DNA from: Asterias rubens
Lineage: Eukaryota; Echinodermata; Asteroidea; Forcipulatida; Asteriidae
DNA: 64,000 bases
Assembly: GCF_902459465.1 (NCBI RefSeq)
Contig: NC_047077.1
Location: forward strand, 1,736,001 to 1,800,000
Direction: 5' to 3'
The position numbers were made by a program, and so were the translations under genes. Shown here one piece after another: positions 47,101 through 57,400 of this stretch. How positions within the stretch are numbered: the first letter of the stretch is position 1; each line of letters begins with the position of its first letter. Below the pieces are notes generated by a model, which was not told where the DNA came from, did not search any database, and worked only from the letters and a program-made list of their open reading frames with translations.

Positions 47101-48392
47101 GAGGGCAGAGATTGTGATTGTGATTGATTTAGCTTAGTGCCATAAATGTTTGGCAGCACAGGCTGTTTACTCGACTCGACTCCCAAGGGAGCTGAGATGG
47201 TTTAAGGAATGAAATAAATGGCCCAGTGACCAGGGGTAATAATGTAAGAGCGCCATGAGCGTCACAGCGCCACTGAGTGATGGATTTGTGCGCTATATAA
47301 GAAGCCACTTATGTATACTATCATTATTAACATTTTCAGGGATGTGGTTTCTCCGTTTTAAACCATAAATCTGTTTTTGTTGACACTCAGGAGCGACCTG
47401 TTCATTTATGGCCTAATGTGGTGATGTTGTTGACGAGCCAGGCTGAGAGTGGACCCATTGATAGGAATGTACACTTTTATGACAAGGTATGAAGGAGGGA
47501 TGGAGGAGGTTTTATAGACTGTGCAAGTCCTGTGCATATTCCAACATTGGGGCCTGCTAAAGTGTGCAAGTTTGCTGCCTTCAGTCGTTTAAGCAATGAA
47601 CAAGGGACCAAAGTGGTCCCAGACATGTTTGAATTCATGCAAGTAAAACGGGCCAGTAATCAGGAATTATTTAATGAGGGGGTGAATATATGAAAGAAAA
47701 TGTACATAGATGCATTAGCTCTGCCTGCCCGGTAGGGACGCCGGGGTAGTTGGGGTAGTAGCACAATTCAAGCCATTTGGTCAACCTTTACACTAATTTG
47801 TTTTGTGTGTGCATGTAAATTTTTGGGGGTGCTGGGCTTTTTCTTCTTTTTTTGATTTTGGGGGACTTTTGGGTGGTTTTGTTTTCACTGAGTAAAGGAA
47901 AACAAAAATAAAGAAAGTATTACATTTACCCTTTGATTGCTAAATCTTTATTTCTTCTGTGTCTTGGATGACCAGAAACTTTTTTCTATTTTCACAAATA
48001 TCAAATTGAAGCACAGTGAAAATTTGCAAGAAAAATCAAACCATTTACCCTTGACCTATAGTAATGTTCAGTCTCTTATCGTAACTAATGCTTTGCTTTG
48101 CTTTTATGTCTGGTATCTAGACTCAACAGATAACTTACTACATAAGTCGAGTTGATACCAAAATGAGTCTGGTGATTATCTTCGAGGCTAAGAAATCAGA
48201 AAGAGACACAACGATCAACAACTTCCTACAGGGTATGTCAATCTTTTCATCCACTTTTCACTCAAAATATATTTTTTACTCGGTCGAACAAACACTCTAG
48301 CACTTGGTATTTCTTTTTTTTTGACAGAAATGGGAACTCTGCTACGGGTCAACAAATTATTCGGCAGTTTAAGACAAGGAGCTAAAACATAA
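35143..48392 (+). CDS. KICS2: KICSTOR complex subunit KICS2 (C12orf66 homologue)
   Basis: Eleven coding exons: 35143-35283, 38698-38841, 39557-39720, 40712-40798, 41831-42023, 45161-45259, 46058-46152, 46554-46719, 47391-47486, 48121-48232, 48328-48392; total 1362 nt, 453 aa (human protein about 446). KICS2 with KPTN, ITFG2 and SZT2 forms KICSTOR, which recruits GATOR1 to lysosomes so that mTORC1 is restrained when amino acids or glucose are low. Conserved landmarks are NFAYDRAKELV near residue 37, LASAEKMY, FHHPILSSIRANLSLELDAL, FSFLPSLLSLHESQVKLDEW, FSLYFHEQLNKQ, the hallmark ALNVSLVFDTRGSED followed by GHGYHHPNSF (about 315-340), RPVHLWPNVVMLL, and MSLVIIFEAKKSERD near the end. An in-frame TAA at 35125-35127 lies just upstream of the chosen ATG. 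A splice-acceptor-like TTTACAG at 35107-35113 suggests a leader intron. Introns 1 and 5 hold large mobile elements. Confidence 0.95.
35304..35454. mobile_element. Palindromic element, GGGGTGGATTTCACAAAGAG ends
   Basis: GGGGTGGATTTCACAAAGAG is mirrored by CTCTTTGTGAAATCGACCCC. Between them are inverted TAGTCCTAA / TTAGGA words. It lies in KICS2 intron 1 close to exon 1. Confidence 0.8.
35515..36890 (-). mobile_element. Decayed CR1-like LINE reverse transcriptase and 3' end
   Basis: Read on the minus strand, ELPKEWKTARVTPVF, KPGNYRPVSLTCI, DFLDYQKAFDLVEH, FIIYINDLPDHV, MFADDTKIYNS, RRATKLVPCLRELPYEER and TQRVINIWNSLP appear in the order expected of a CR1-type reverse transcriptase and its C-terminal extension. 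The catalytic FADD is visible. Frames are broken by many stops and shifts and part of the palm is missing, so it is dead. The 5' portion is absent. It lies in KICS2 intron 1. Confidence 0.85.
36998..37243. repeat. 36-bp minisatellite, seven units
   Basis: The unit is GGTGAAATCAACGGCTGGAA followed by TTCTAAGGAAGAGTTT. Because 36 is divisible by three and the unit has no stop in several frames, open frames appear on both strands; these are artefacts. The unit matches the end of the dispersed TTAGGA/GGTGAAATCAAC family. Confidence 0.9.
37480..37830 (+). mobile_element. tRNA-derived SINE with LINE-like tail
   Basis: The head ends in GGTTGGTTCAAATCCCGGTC. The body runs ACACTTGTGTCCTTGAGCAA, then ATAAATGGGTACCTGCGAG. 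The tail is GAAATGCGCTATATAAGAAT with TTATTATTA. Related copies lie at 39210-39525, 40926-41372, 46940-47330 and 55945-56135. Confidence 0.8.
38375..38545 (+). repeat. Dispersed repeat, second copy of the 24000-24170 family
   Basis: CACCAGTGTTGTAGCCAAAG and GAGCAAAATACATTGTGC match the copy at 24000-24170. It lies in KICS2 intron 1. Confidence 0.65.
39210..39525 (+). mobile_element. tRNA-derived SINE
   Basis: It opens with a Leu/Ser-type tRNA start, GGTGTCATGGCCGAGTGGGT, has B box GGTTTGGATCC, then the TGTGTCCTTGAGCAAGAGAC body and the GCACTATATAAAG tail. It lies in KICS2 intron 2. Confidence 0.8.
40926..41372 (+). mobile_element. tRNA-derived SINE with GCGCTCTATAAATG tail
   Basis: The head TGTCGTGGCCGAGGG with B box GGGTTCAAATCCCACTC, body CTTGTGCCCTTGAGCAAGG and tail GAGCGCTCTATAAATG plus TTATTGTTATT are a longer variant of the family. 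A TCTG-rich microsatellite (40840-40920) precedes it. It lies in KICS2 intron 4. Confidence 0.75.
41411..41634. mobile_element. MITE with TATTGACCC termini
   Basis: TATTGACCCATTTCAC on the left corresponds to the inverse GCAAGGGGTCAATA on the right. The interior is GC-richer than the flanking intron. The arms are short and imperfect. Confidence 0.6.
42358..44505. mobile_element. 2.1-kb terminal-inverted-repeat element in KICS2 intron 5
   Basis: The ends GGTCAACCATTGGT and ACCAATGGTTGAC are inverse. The subterminal AAGGCGCCTTGTCAAAACGT near 42471 is inverse to ACGTTTTGACAAGGCGCCT near 44400. Scattered matches continue inward (TGGTCCCAATAG / CAATGGGAACCAG, and CCGCGGA / TCCGCGG words). The subterminal 250 bp on each side is GC-rich in an AT-rich intron. 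No transposase is recognisable, so it is probably non-autonomous. Confidence 0.7.
44700..45070. repeat. Two fragments of the TTAGGA/GGTGAAATCAAC family
   Basis: ATTTCACCAAACTCTTCCTA then ACTTAGGATTAATCTTAGGA occurs at about 44718 and 44900, each followed by GAGTTACTCGTCCTA. Around them AATCCTCCGGAGAAAT and AATCCTCAGGAGAAAT recur, so the whole block is a diverged tandem duplication. Confidence 0.7.
45474..45585 (+). mobile_element. tRNA-derived SINE
   Basis: CAACATAGGGCTGATAGCCC, B box GGTTCGAATCCCAC and tail TTTGTCTTTGTTAAACCCC place it in the 141-442 family. It lies in KICS2 intron 6. Confidence 0.75.
45592..46066 (+). repeat. Duplicated acceptor region of KICS2 exon 7 around a repeat insertion
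   Basis: The stretches 45592-45646 and 46012-46066 are 55-bp diverged direct repeats (GAACGGCAGGGTTTAAATAT through CAGTTTAGTCT). The second contains the true exon 7 acceptor and its first bases. The first carries a decoy polypyrimidine tract and CCAG. A GGGCCCAATTTCAT-family element lies between them (about 45715-45990). Confidence 0.8.
46270..46500 (+). mobile_element. tRNA-derived SINE
   Basis: The module order matches 3944-4147: AAGGTGATCCCCTGGCTGCC, then GAACAAAGA, then TATAGCTCAGTGTGTAGA. The B box is eroded. It lies in KICS2 intron 7 just upstream of exon 8. Confidence 0.65.
46940..47330 (+). mobile_element. tRNA-derived SINE with GCGCTATATAAG tail
   Basis: GGGGTGTCATGGCTGA, B box GGTTCGAATCCCGGTC, body TGTGTCCTTGAGCAAGACAC and tail TGCGCTATATAAGAAGCCAC are all present. 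It lies in KICS2 intron 8. Confidence 0.8.
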
Positions 48393-48959
48393 TGGTCTCC
48401 ATGTGTAAATAGAATAGACTCCTTAGTCCTTGGCGTCTTGTAAATAGAATTTAAATAATGTGCATCTTGAAAAAAATGTCATCGCGTTGATAATCAGGTA
48501 TCCAGGATATGTTCTTACTGCATGTACAAAAGGTTACCTTTGATCCCGTATATTCTGACACTAAGCTTTGGCGACTAGTGTCGTAGTCGCGACTATTGAT
48601 TTCCTAGTCGAGTCGCAAATACCGTTTTTCATACCAACAAGTAGGACTGATATTGTCCAAACAAAAAGGTTTTTCCCTAGATTTTTTTTTCCTTAGAAGC
48701 AAGAAGCTGCAAATTCTGCAGAAAGTTCCTTGAAATTAAACCAATCTTTCCATGTTTTGATGAACAAATTTGACAATCTTGTAGTGGATCTTATTATGTT
48801 GGGTCACAGTGCTGTGTGACCTCTTAAAACCAAATCGTCGAACTGTCTGATGCAAGTTATTTTTATTTTTATGACTGCCCCCTCTGCTAGTAAAGTTAAA
48901 ATGGTTTAAGTCTTATTGAGTACGCTGTCTAAACATGGTCATGGAGCAGTCACATACAA

Positions 48960-48965
48960 AATAAA
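48960..48965 (+). terminator. Probable KICS2 poly(A) signal
   Basis: AATAAA lies 568 nt after the KICS2 stop codon in otherwise repeat-free DNA. It is the first good plus-strand hexamer I noticed there. Transcript data would be needed to confirm use. Confidence 0.4.
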
Positions 48966-49026
48966 CTTGACAAGTGAAACAAAATTAATATTTAAACATG
49001 GACTTCAAAATGTCCAAAGCCTTTCG

Positions 49027-49032
49027 TTTATT
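49027..49032 (-). terminator. Possible distal UBTF poly(A) signal
   Basis: TTTATT on the plus strand is AATAAA for UBTF, about 2.45 kb past its stop. If used, UBTF has a long 3' UTR that ends some 60 bp from the KICS2 signal. The 49.0-50.1 kb stretch lacks obvious repeats, as expected of UTR. This is inference only. Confidence 0.3.
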
Positions 49033-50856
49033 AAACACTTTTTGTTTGTCAAAAGTACAATAAAATCACAGAGACATTTACGTTTACTCTCTTAAGACAA
49101 TACAAAACAGTAAAATCAGTATTTTCCATAATCTTTTGGCAACTTTGACATTAAACAAGTAGACCGAAACAAGACATTACACTATTGTCAGCATTAAAAA
49201 CTAAACATATCGGCAAAAAGGGTTTCGAACATTTCTCCCAGCCCTGAATATTGATACAATACAAAGTTAGGCTTTCTTTCTTTCTTTTCTTTAAAGAGGC
49301 TGCAGCTTTCAAACAATTGTTGAAGATGGAATTACCATGGCAATAAATGTTTATAAATTTGTACAGTAACGGAGGATTTTAAAACTTAACAAAATTATCT
49401 TATGTCAATGCAAAAAAGCGTTGTATCTCCTAAAATAGCCATAAGTTCTGCAAAAATTGTGAAAACATTGTCTCTCGTTCAAAAGAGGTCAGATGAACAC
49501 ACAAAACAGGTACATGCTGAGTAACAACATTTTTGCACCAACTCAACAATTGTCTTTTGTTGTTTGGCTGTTGCTTCGACATGTTTGAGCAATAACAAAC
49601 TCATACAAAATTTAAAATATGTTCCGTTCTTTTGTAACAATCATAGACATGAGATTTTTTGTTTTGTTAAGAATTTAATTTAAAAGTTGTAAAATGGAAG
49701 TCCAGATTATTCTCTTAATAACTTGAATGAATAAAGTAGCACTATTCTAAGAACCATTAGTTTTAACTTCTCTGGTATTTCACAATGTTCTTTGTTTCAA
49801 CTTATCGATAGCTTTACTGCTACGAAATAACAAAATCACAAAAATTAATAAAAGGCATTTTAAATACATGTACATACAGACATACACAGTGTGCAGTTCT
49901 CCAAGTATGGTTCCCTACACCATCATGGGATAATAACATCAAAGTATTGCCCACATTGTGGGTATCAGCCTATTCTTGGACATGAGCCTCAGTCTTGAGT
50001 CTCATAGGTTTGTGCATAGAAGATCCAAAATGGTGACACAGTGATACAAAAAGACATGATCTCACTTTCATAATGCCTGTAAACACAGACAAATCTTGCT
50101 TAGCAGAAACAGAGTACCTTACACTATTGCAACTGGTGCCTCACTCAATTTTTGCTTAGGAAAGAAAATTGCTAAGCAGTATTTCTGCTTAACCCTTTAT
50201 GACATTGGTTTAGTAAAAGTTGGTAAAATTTAGGGGTTGCACATTTTCGGTTGGTAACCAGGGTTTGAAGTTAACACTAGAACAAAGGCCCAAGGCTAGT
50301 GATTTTAGTGTTGTGCCAGCAAACTCACAACAGTAAAAATGTTCTAAAACTCAATTAATTCTCTGTTATTAACATTTAAAAAATTCGAGATATGTTTCCA
50401 TTCAAATGAATGCTTTGATTTAAGGGAACTTTTGGGGGGCAAAACATTATCTACAGTGCTAATGTAGACACTTTCTGTACACAATGATAATAATAATAAT
50501 AGTTTTACATAAACAATTAACATACTTGATACTTTCTTTAACTTTGAGATCAACTTTACAACACAAAACCTTTTTTCCTCACATCTTGTAAATAGTAAAA
50601 CATAAAACCAGTGAGACAACATTTAACATGTTGTGGGTGCTTTGTTCTTTTTTTCACTTGTAAAATAAACGAGTGCAATAATTTGTGACAAAATTCTTTG
50701 GTACAACACTCTTCAGTTTGTGCGGTCAATGTTTGCAATCTTCTGATAACATTAAATGGTTCTCAACATCGTTGAGTACCAGCTTTTCTTGGGTCAAAGG
50801 TGACTTTAAAGAGTATCCCAAATAAAAATGGTTGCCAATACTCTTATACTACAACC

Positions 50857-51064
50857 AGGGCCCAATTTCATAAAGCCTGTAAGCACAAAAATGTATTAAG
50901 CACTTGCTTAGCAGGAACTAGGTACCGGCCAAAATTCTATAAAGCTACCACTGTTGCAACTGGTGTCCCACATAATTTGTGAAGAAAACAATAAGTCTTT
51001 GCTCATCAAATATTCTACTTTTAAAGCAGTATTTTCTGCTCAACAGTTTTATGAATTTGTGCCC
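50857..51064. repeat. GGGCCCAATTTCAT-family element
   Basis: It begins GGGCCCAATTTCATAAAGCC and ends TTTTATGAATTTGTGCCC. The interior has CTTGCTTAGCAGGAAC and GCAGTATTTTCTGCT words common to the family. Confidence 0.65.
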
Positions 51065-51342
51065 GTATGTATTGAAGACGAGTCACAAAGGTAACACAAA
51101 TTGGACGGTTTACGCTCTAGTGCACACAATGCATCAATGAACACATACACAATGTCATCACTCAACATTTATACACCTTTGGTCCGGATCAAAACACAAA
51201 ACAAACAAAACCATTTAAAAAACTAATAACATCCTGACAAAATTTCTCCAGTGTGGATACTTCTTGGCTTGGCCACATCAACACAACAGACTCACAGAAA
51301 AATAAAAACCTATAAATAACACCGGACAAGTGTTAGAACTGA

Positions 51343-51475
51343 TTAATCAGAACCCTCTTCCGTCGATGCCTCGCTTGACGAACTCTCCTGCTCCAAAGAA
51401 CTCCCACTCTCATCCTTCTCACCGTTTTCTTTCAACTCTTCTTAAATCTTTACCCTCTTCTCCTTTTGTGTATGT
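51343..51475 (-). pseudogene. Duplicated, decayed copy of the UBTF C-terminal coding end
   Basis: This 3'-flanking segment repeats, 138 bp away, the last part of the UBTF coding exon (51481 to about 51610). On the minus strand it still reads ENGEKDESGSS, then SSSSEASTEEGSD and a stop at 51343-51345, against SSSSEASTEEDSD in the gene. Its upstream part has decayed and contains a TAA, and the true stop at 51481-51483 precedes it. It is therefore untranslated 3' UTR unless alternatively spliced. Confidence 0.8.
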
Positions 51476-51480
51476 CTAAT

Positions 51481-54400
51481 TTAATCAGAATCCTCTTCCG
51501 TCGATGCCTCGCTCGACGAACTCTCGCTTTCCGATGAGCTCCCACTCTCATCCTTCTCACCATTTTCCTTCGGCTCTTGCTTGATCACCGTCTTCTCTTT
51601 ACCCTTCTTTCCTTTTCCTTTTGGTTTTGTCTCTTCCTCTTCGGCATTTTCTTCCTCCTCTTCTTCTTCATCTCCACTTTCCTCCTCCGAGGAGGACGAT
51701 CCGGACGACGCTGATGAAGACGACGACGATGCGGAGGAAGATTGTCCGGAGTTTGATCCATCTCCTTCCTCTTCTTCTTCTTCCTCTTCTTCGTCCGAGT
51801 CCGAGGCGGCATCGCTTGAGGCGGCCTCGGAGCCCGAGCCGGAGGACGCTGAGGATGAATCGTCGTCAGAGTCGTCATCGGAGTTTTCTTCGTCGTCACT
51901 GTCTTCATCTTCTTCTTCATCAGAGGCGACTGCCTTCTTCTACGGAATCAAGAAGGAGATTGAGATATTTTATTTATGGTTTTAAGAGAACTGTCACAAG
52001 GTTGTGGGTTCGAATCCCCTCAGCTAATCGAAATGGATGAAGCAATTATGGTTGTTATCTTTGCTCGAAGACAAGTGTCGCAGTACAATTATTACAATAG
52101 ACTGAGAGCCTACGCCATTCTAGCCTTTCTGGCCTGAACATCTTCGCCCAGATACCAGCCTTGAGCGCATTTACAAATCCATATAAATGTACCTTGGATC
52201 TCGCATTCTATTCACACAGAGACTTTAGCCATTTTACGCAAGTTTGTACAAGCCTGCAACAGTGAACCTCCTATTGTCCCTCTTTTGTTAAATACTCTGT
52301 GGACCTTTCCTGAACCGTGGACCCTATTGTCCTCTTTTGTTATAAGTCCTCAGTTTGAATAAACCTACTCACACAGTCACATGTATTTCATAGTGAATAA
52401 AAAACAATAACAATATGCACACTTACGCTGCAGAGGATTGGAAGTGCAAGATGACACCACATCACCTCCGACCAATCAAAACACAGATAAGGGAAGCTTT
52501 ACGTCACAGCACGTTTATCATTGTATCCAATGAAAACATTTGGTCTTTAAGACCAGTGCCTGTAAAGGCAGGGGACCAGTCTAACGCCTTATTCTAACCT
52601 ACCTTTCGCTTGACTGGTGGCTTCTTCTTAGTGACTTCTCTGGAATATTTGCTAAGTCCGGCTTTCTTCAGTTCATCGTATCGGTCTCTATCTTCCTTGT
52701 TCAGTTTCTGGGTCAGTGTTCATAATAAAATGGTATTAGACTTCCGATAGATAAATAATAATAGTAGTAATTGGTTCTGATTTCACTTTATCACACCCCT
52801 ATGAGGCGTATCAAAGCGCACAGTATTTCTTTCCTACAAGGCACGTGGAGCTACAATTTGAAGTATGAGACCTATTCCTTTTAAAGCACCGTGTAATGGT
52901 TTACAATGTGCTGTGGCCCAATATGCAGCCAATCAAACCAGGAACACCAGGCGAACCCCCTTCTAGTTTCCAGGCGCTACACAACACACAGGACCAATCA
53001 ACAATGCTTAAGAACACAATTACTGTATATAATACTCTGCAGTTTATGATAAGGCCTTAAACTTCGCTCTTAAAGGGGCACAGCAAGTTTCTAACAGAAC
53101 TTTGCAGAGGGCACCACAGCAAAAGCACAGGGCACCAGGGCAATTGCTTTGGGTGGCGTGAATTATTTTGAGGCCCAAGTTTGCAGGGCACTGCTATCAT
53201 CACCTTAAGCTTCCAGTCAGCAAGCTTGTGCTCTGGGAGCCTAAGCATGGTCGAGCTCACCTGGCCAATGTGGACAAAAATAAGAGAGGACGAGGTTTTG
53301 TGGCAACAGATGAAATATGCATAAAGGACAAAGAGATCTGGGGACACTTCACTCAAGTCATCATTGAACGCTGACACCACTCGACATAAAAGAAATCACC
53401 ATTCCACTCGATGCGCAAACTCAAATATATGGTAAACCATAAGTTATAGAGCAACTGACCCCCTATCATTCTCTATAGATTTTGTGACATGGCTTACTGT
53501 ATACAGTTTAGGGTGACTATGTAAAAGTAGTAATTTTCAGAACCAATTGAGAGTTGTTTTTCAGCACATCCCTACAAGAGAATAGTGACAAGAGGGTGTA
53601 TTTATACAGCCCGTCTGTCGTCTGTGTCTTACCTTTCTATATTTGTCGATTTCTTTCTTGTAATCCTTGAGTAGTTTCTCCTTCTTAGCTTCGTATCTTT
53701 TTTTGCCAAACGCCGAGAGGTCGCGCCATTTCCCAGCGACTGCCTTAATCCTCTCTGTGCTCGGCAGTGCTTTGATCTCGTCACTTCTCATATGTTCAGC
53801 CGTGAAGATTCGGTAACCGCTACTGCAAGATTAATAAAGAACGACAGGAAACTTGTTAAAACTGGAATAGAGGATACTGTGGTGTGTCATGGCCTAGCGG
53901 TCTAGTTCACCAGACCCAAGCTCTGTTGTGGTGTGTTGCGGCTGAGTGCTTTTGTTCATCAAACGCAACCTCTGGGCCAAGTTTAAAAGAGTTGCTTATA
54001 AAAAAGTAACTTTTTGCTTACCAGAAATGAATAGGATACCGGTCACAAATTGTATGTGTGACATGGCAGTTTGGCTGGTAACTGTATTCTGGTACACATA
54101 ATTTTGTTGTTTTTAGCTACTTTTTGTAGCTCCATGACATTGGGCCCCGGTATTGTCAGCAGCAGAGTGTGGGTTTGACTCCCTGTAATGACGCTTGTGG
54201 CCTTGAGCAATGCACTTTACCATAAATACTTAGTAAAAAGTTGGGAAGGTAAGTGCATTCTGCAGCACGAAAAGCTAGGATTAATCCTATCTCATGTTAC
54301 ATGTAGGATGAGCAACTCGTCTTAATTTAGGATGGGTTCAATGCGTCCTACGCCTTCGGATACAGAACTGAACTCGTCTTAAGTCATAAGTTAGGAATTG

Positions 54401-57400
54401 GTGAAATCAATGGCTGCTCCTATTGGATGATTTCCATGCCTACATCCTTATGGACTGTAAATGGGTAACCCTGTTTTAGCCCCAGGAGTAGGTGGCATTG
54501 TGCCCCTGGAGGCAGTTGATTTGGGTTGATATCTTGAGCTTCAGTTGTACATTATATTGGACATTGAATCAAGATGGCTACTTACTTGAGGGGTTTGTCT
54601 GGTTCACCTTTCAGGAGTTGTCTGTCAAGTTGTTTCCTCTGCAAAGACAAAAAATAATAATGATAATAGTGGCTTCTTATATCCTCTAAAGAGAGATTTA
54701 GATCTTCTATTAGTAAATGCTCAACTCATTTTGAATCCGGGCCCAATTTCATAGAGCTGCTAGGCACAAATTTGCTTAGCATGAAATTTCTTCCTTGATG
54801 AAAACAGGATAAAAAACAACCAAATTTCCATGTGATTTTCAGGTTAAAGCAAACAACAGCTGAATACCAGTAACAAACAATATGTAACAAATTGAAATTT
54901 GGTTGGTAATCCTGTTTTTATCAAGGAAGAAATTTCATGCTAAGCAAATTTTTGTGTTAAGCAGTTCTATGAAATTGGGCCCAGGTCTTGTGAAATAAAT
55001 GTTGATCCAGTTAAAATGTTAAGCTACAAGCCCTGCAGTCTTGAGGATTTTCCTCCCAAATTTGAGCCCGGCTGGTTGCCTTACTGTCTTTGTATCAAGA
55101 TATAGAACAACATTTATAATGTTGGTACCATTACTTCTTTGCCCATATTCATGGCTCTGCTTTAAACCATATAAGCAAAGAATCGCAGCTTGCGGAAGCA
55201 AAACATTTCTTGTATTTCTTTGGTAAGCAGGGAATTCTGGCTTGTGCGTGTGCGTTCTCGACGTTTCTACGCATTCTGCGCTTATTTAGCTAGCACAGAT
55301 ATTTGGTGCTTGCACGTAAGCGGAGAATGGTGATCCGATTAGAGCAGACTTCAGCAGTAAGCAGAGCCATGAAATTGGGTTCTTGTCACGAGAGTTCGAC
55401 CGGCATTGAAGTACCTTTGCCTGTTTGTTGCTCTCAGTTGCTTTTTGAACCCAAGGAGTTCGCTCACTTTTCTTGAGACCTTCAAAAGTTGCTTTCAGTT
55501 TGGCGGTGGCTGGAGTCTTCTTCATCTGAAAACAAAAGAAACATGAACTACCATCATCCTATGGTCATTGTTGTCAGGACTGCTACTTATGCTTATTGGA
55601 TCGAGGGGACTTCTCGTTATTAACCTCACCCTTACAGAGTGAGTTCTTAACTGGTCTCAACGTTTTGACTAGCTTGCTCTAGTCATCATTTGGAGTCTGG
55701 AGAGTGTGAGACATAATGGCCTATTTATAGGTTTCAGAGGTGAGAGTCACATTATACAAAGGTACCAGACTAAATTTCTGAACTCACATCATTCTCCGAC
55801 ATGTATGTAGAGAGATGATGACTGATGTACATCCCCACTCCCGTCTTGTTTGGCTCGTCGTCATCTTCTTCATCATCATCATCGTCGTCATCACTAGAAG
55901 AAAATTGATCAAACAAAGTTTGAATTAAAGGGGTCAGGAAGGGGGTAGGGTGTCATGTCCGAGTGGTTAAGAGCATCAAGTTCTGGTGGTGAAGTCATAA
56001 GGGTGTGGGTTCGAATCCTGGTTGTGACATGTGTGTCCTTGAGCAAAAACGCTAAACGGTGGGCACTAATGTAAAGCGCAAGGAGATGTTTATTTGAAAT
56101 GCGCTATATAAGAACTAGCTATTATTATTATTAAAACTCTGTCAAATAATTTCTTACTCAGATTCCTCTTCTTGTTCTTTGCGAGCTTCTTGAGCTTTTC
56201 GACGATACTTCTCCTAAAAAATCAACAAAAGAAATAATGACTCAAATGTCAAATAAATTGTTGTTCCAAACACGGCCAGCTATCTGGATAAGGGCGTGCC
56301 ATCATTAAAAGAGATCGTGCATACATGCTATAGAAGACAAAACAATAAAGCATTGTACATGCAGCTACTGCAAGCAATTGTACATCACATATTGATAGCA
56401 CATCCAAAACCAATACAGAAAAATCCAATCTAACGTAGCCAAGGTATTCAATCTCACCTTCCTATTACCAATGACCAATGAAGCTAAGATAAACGGACAC
56501 ATAACATGCAACTCCATTTAAAAATCAGTGAGTTTTGGTATAAAACTGAACTGAACTGAACTGAACTGAGAATCAGTGAGCGTTCACATGGAAATATTTC
56601 TCTGGAGGATTGGTACTGGTATTAACTTTAGAATCAGTGAGCTTTTAGATGGAAATATTTCTCTGGAGGATCGGTACTGGTATGAACTTTAGAGTCAGTG
56701 AGCTTTCAGATGGAAATATTTCTCTTGAGGATTGGTACTGGTATGAACTTTAGAATCAGTGAGCTTTCAGATGGAAATATTTCTCTGGAGGATTGGTACT
56801 GGTACGAACTTTAGAATCAGTGAGCTCTCATACGGAAACTTTGTTTCTTTTCAACATACCTTACTCTTATCGGATAACTCACTATACTGCCGAGCAAGAT
56901 TCCTTGTTATTTCTGTATCGCTCATGTCAGGATTTTCTCCTTTGAAAGTTTGTCGTTGCTCATTGGTGAAGAGGAACAAGGCAGAGATGGGCTTCTTTGG
57001 TTTGAGGCGGGAGGAAGACTGGGCAGGAATTGGAGACGGAGGGAGAGGGAAATGCGCAACTCAAAAACCAGCGGGATACATTCATTTAATACGGTGCCAC
57101 TGTTAAATAAGCCAAAGGTTACTACTAGCCCAACTGGGGTATACTTCTACCCTTCTCCCAATTAGGTACAACTGATTAGGACTACATGTACCCCATTTGG
57201 GATTTAAACTCTACCCTGATCAGAGCTCTCTTCTCCCAATTAGTATCACTGTCCCAGTTTTAGTATCACTGTCCCAGGAACAACCCGACTGTCCCAATTG
57301 GGATCTACTGAGATGGGAACTCTCTTCTCCCAATTAGTGTATCACTATCCCAAATGAGAACCAACAACTAAACTATCCCGGTTATGTATACTTCTACCCA

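Larger units (their letters stand above)
48393..51342. other. KICS2-UBTF tail-to-tail spacer
   Basis: No coding region is seen. The first part probably holds the KICS2 3' UTR and the rest a long UBTF 3' UTR. The stretch 49030-50080 is AT-rich and without recognisable repeats. Sequences near 50080-50215 and 50857-51064 belong to the GGGCCCAATTTCAT family. Confidence 0.5.

Noticed and set aside
51581-52040. Plus-strand Ser/Asp/Glu-rich and Arg/Pro-rich open frames
   Set aside because: They are antisense shadows of the UBTF acidic tail; the codon bias of TCx/GAx is self-complementary.
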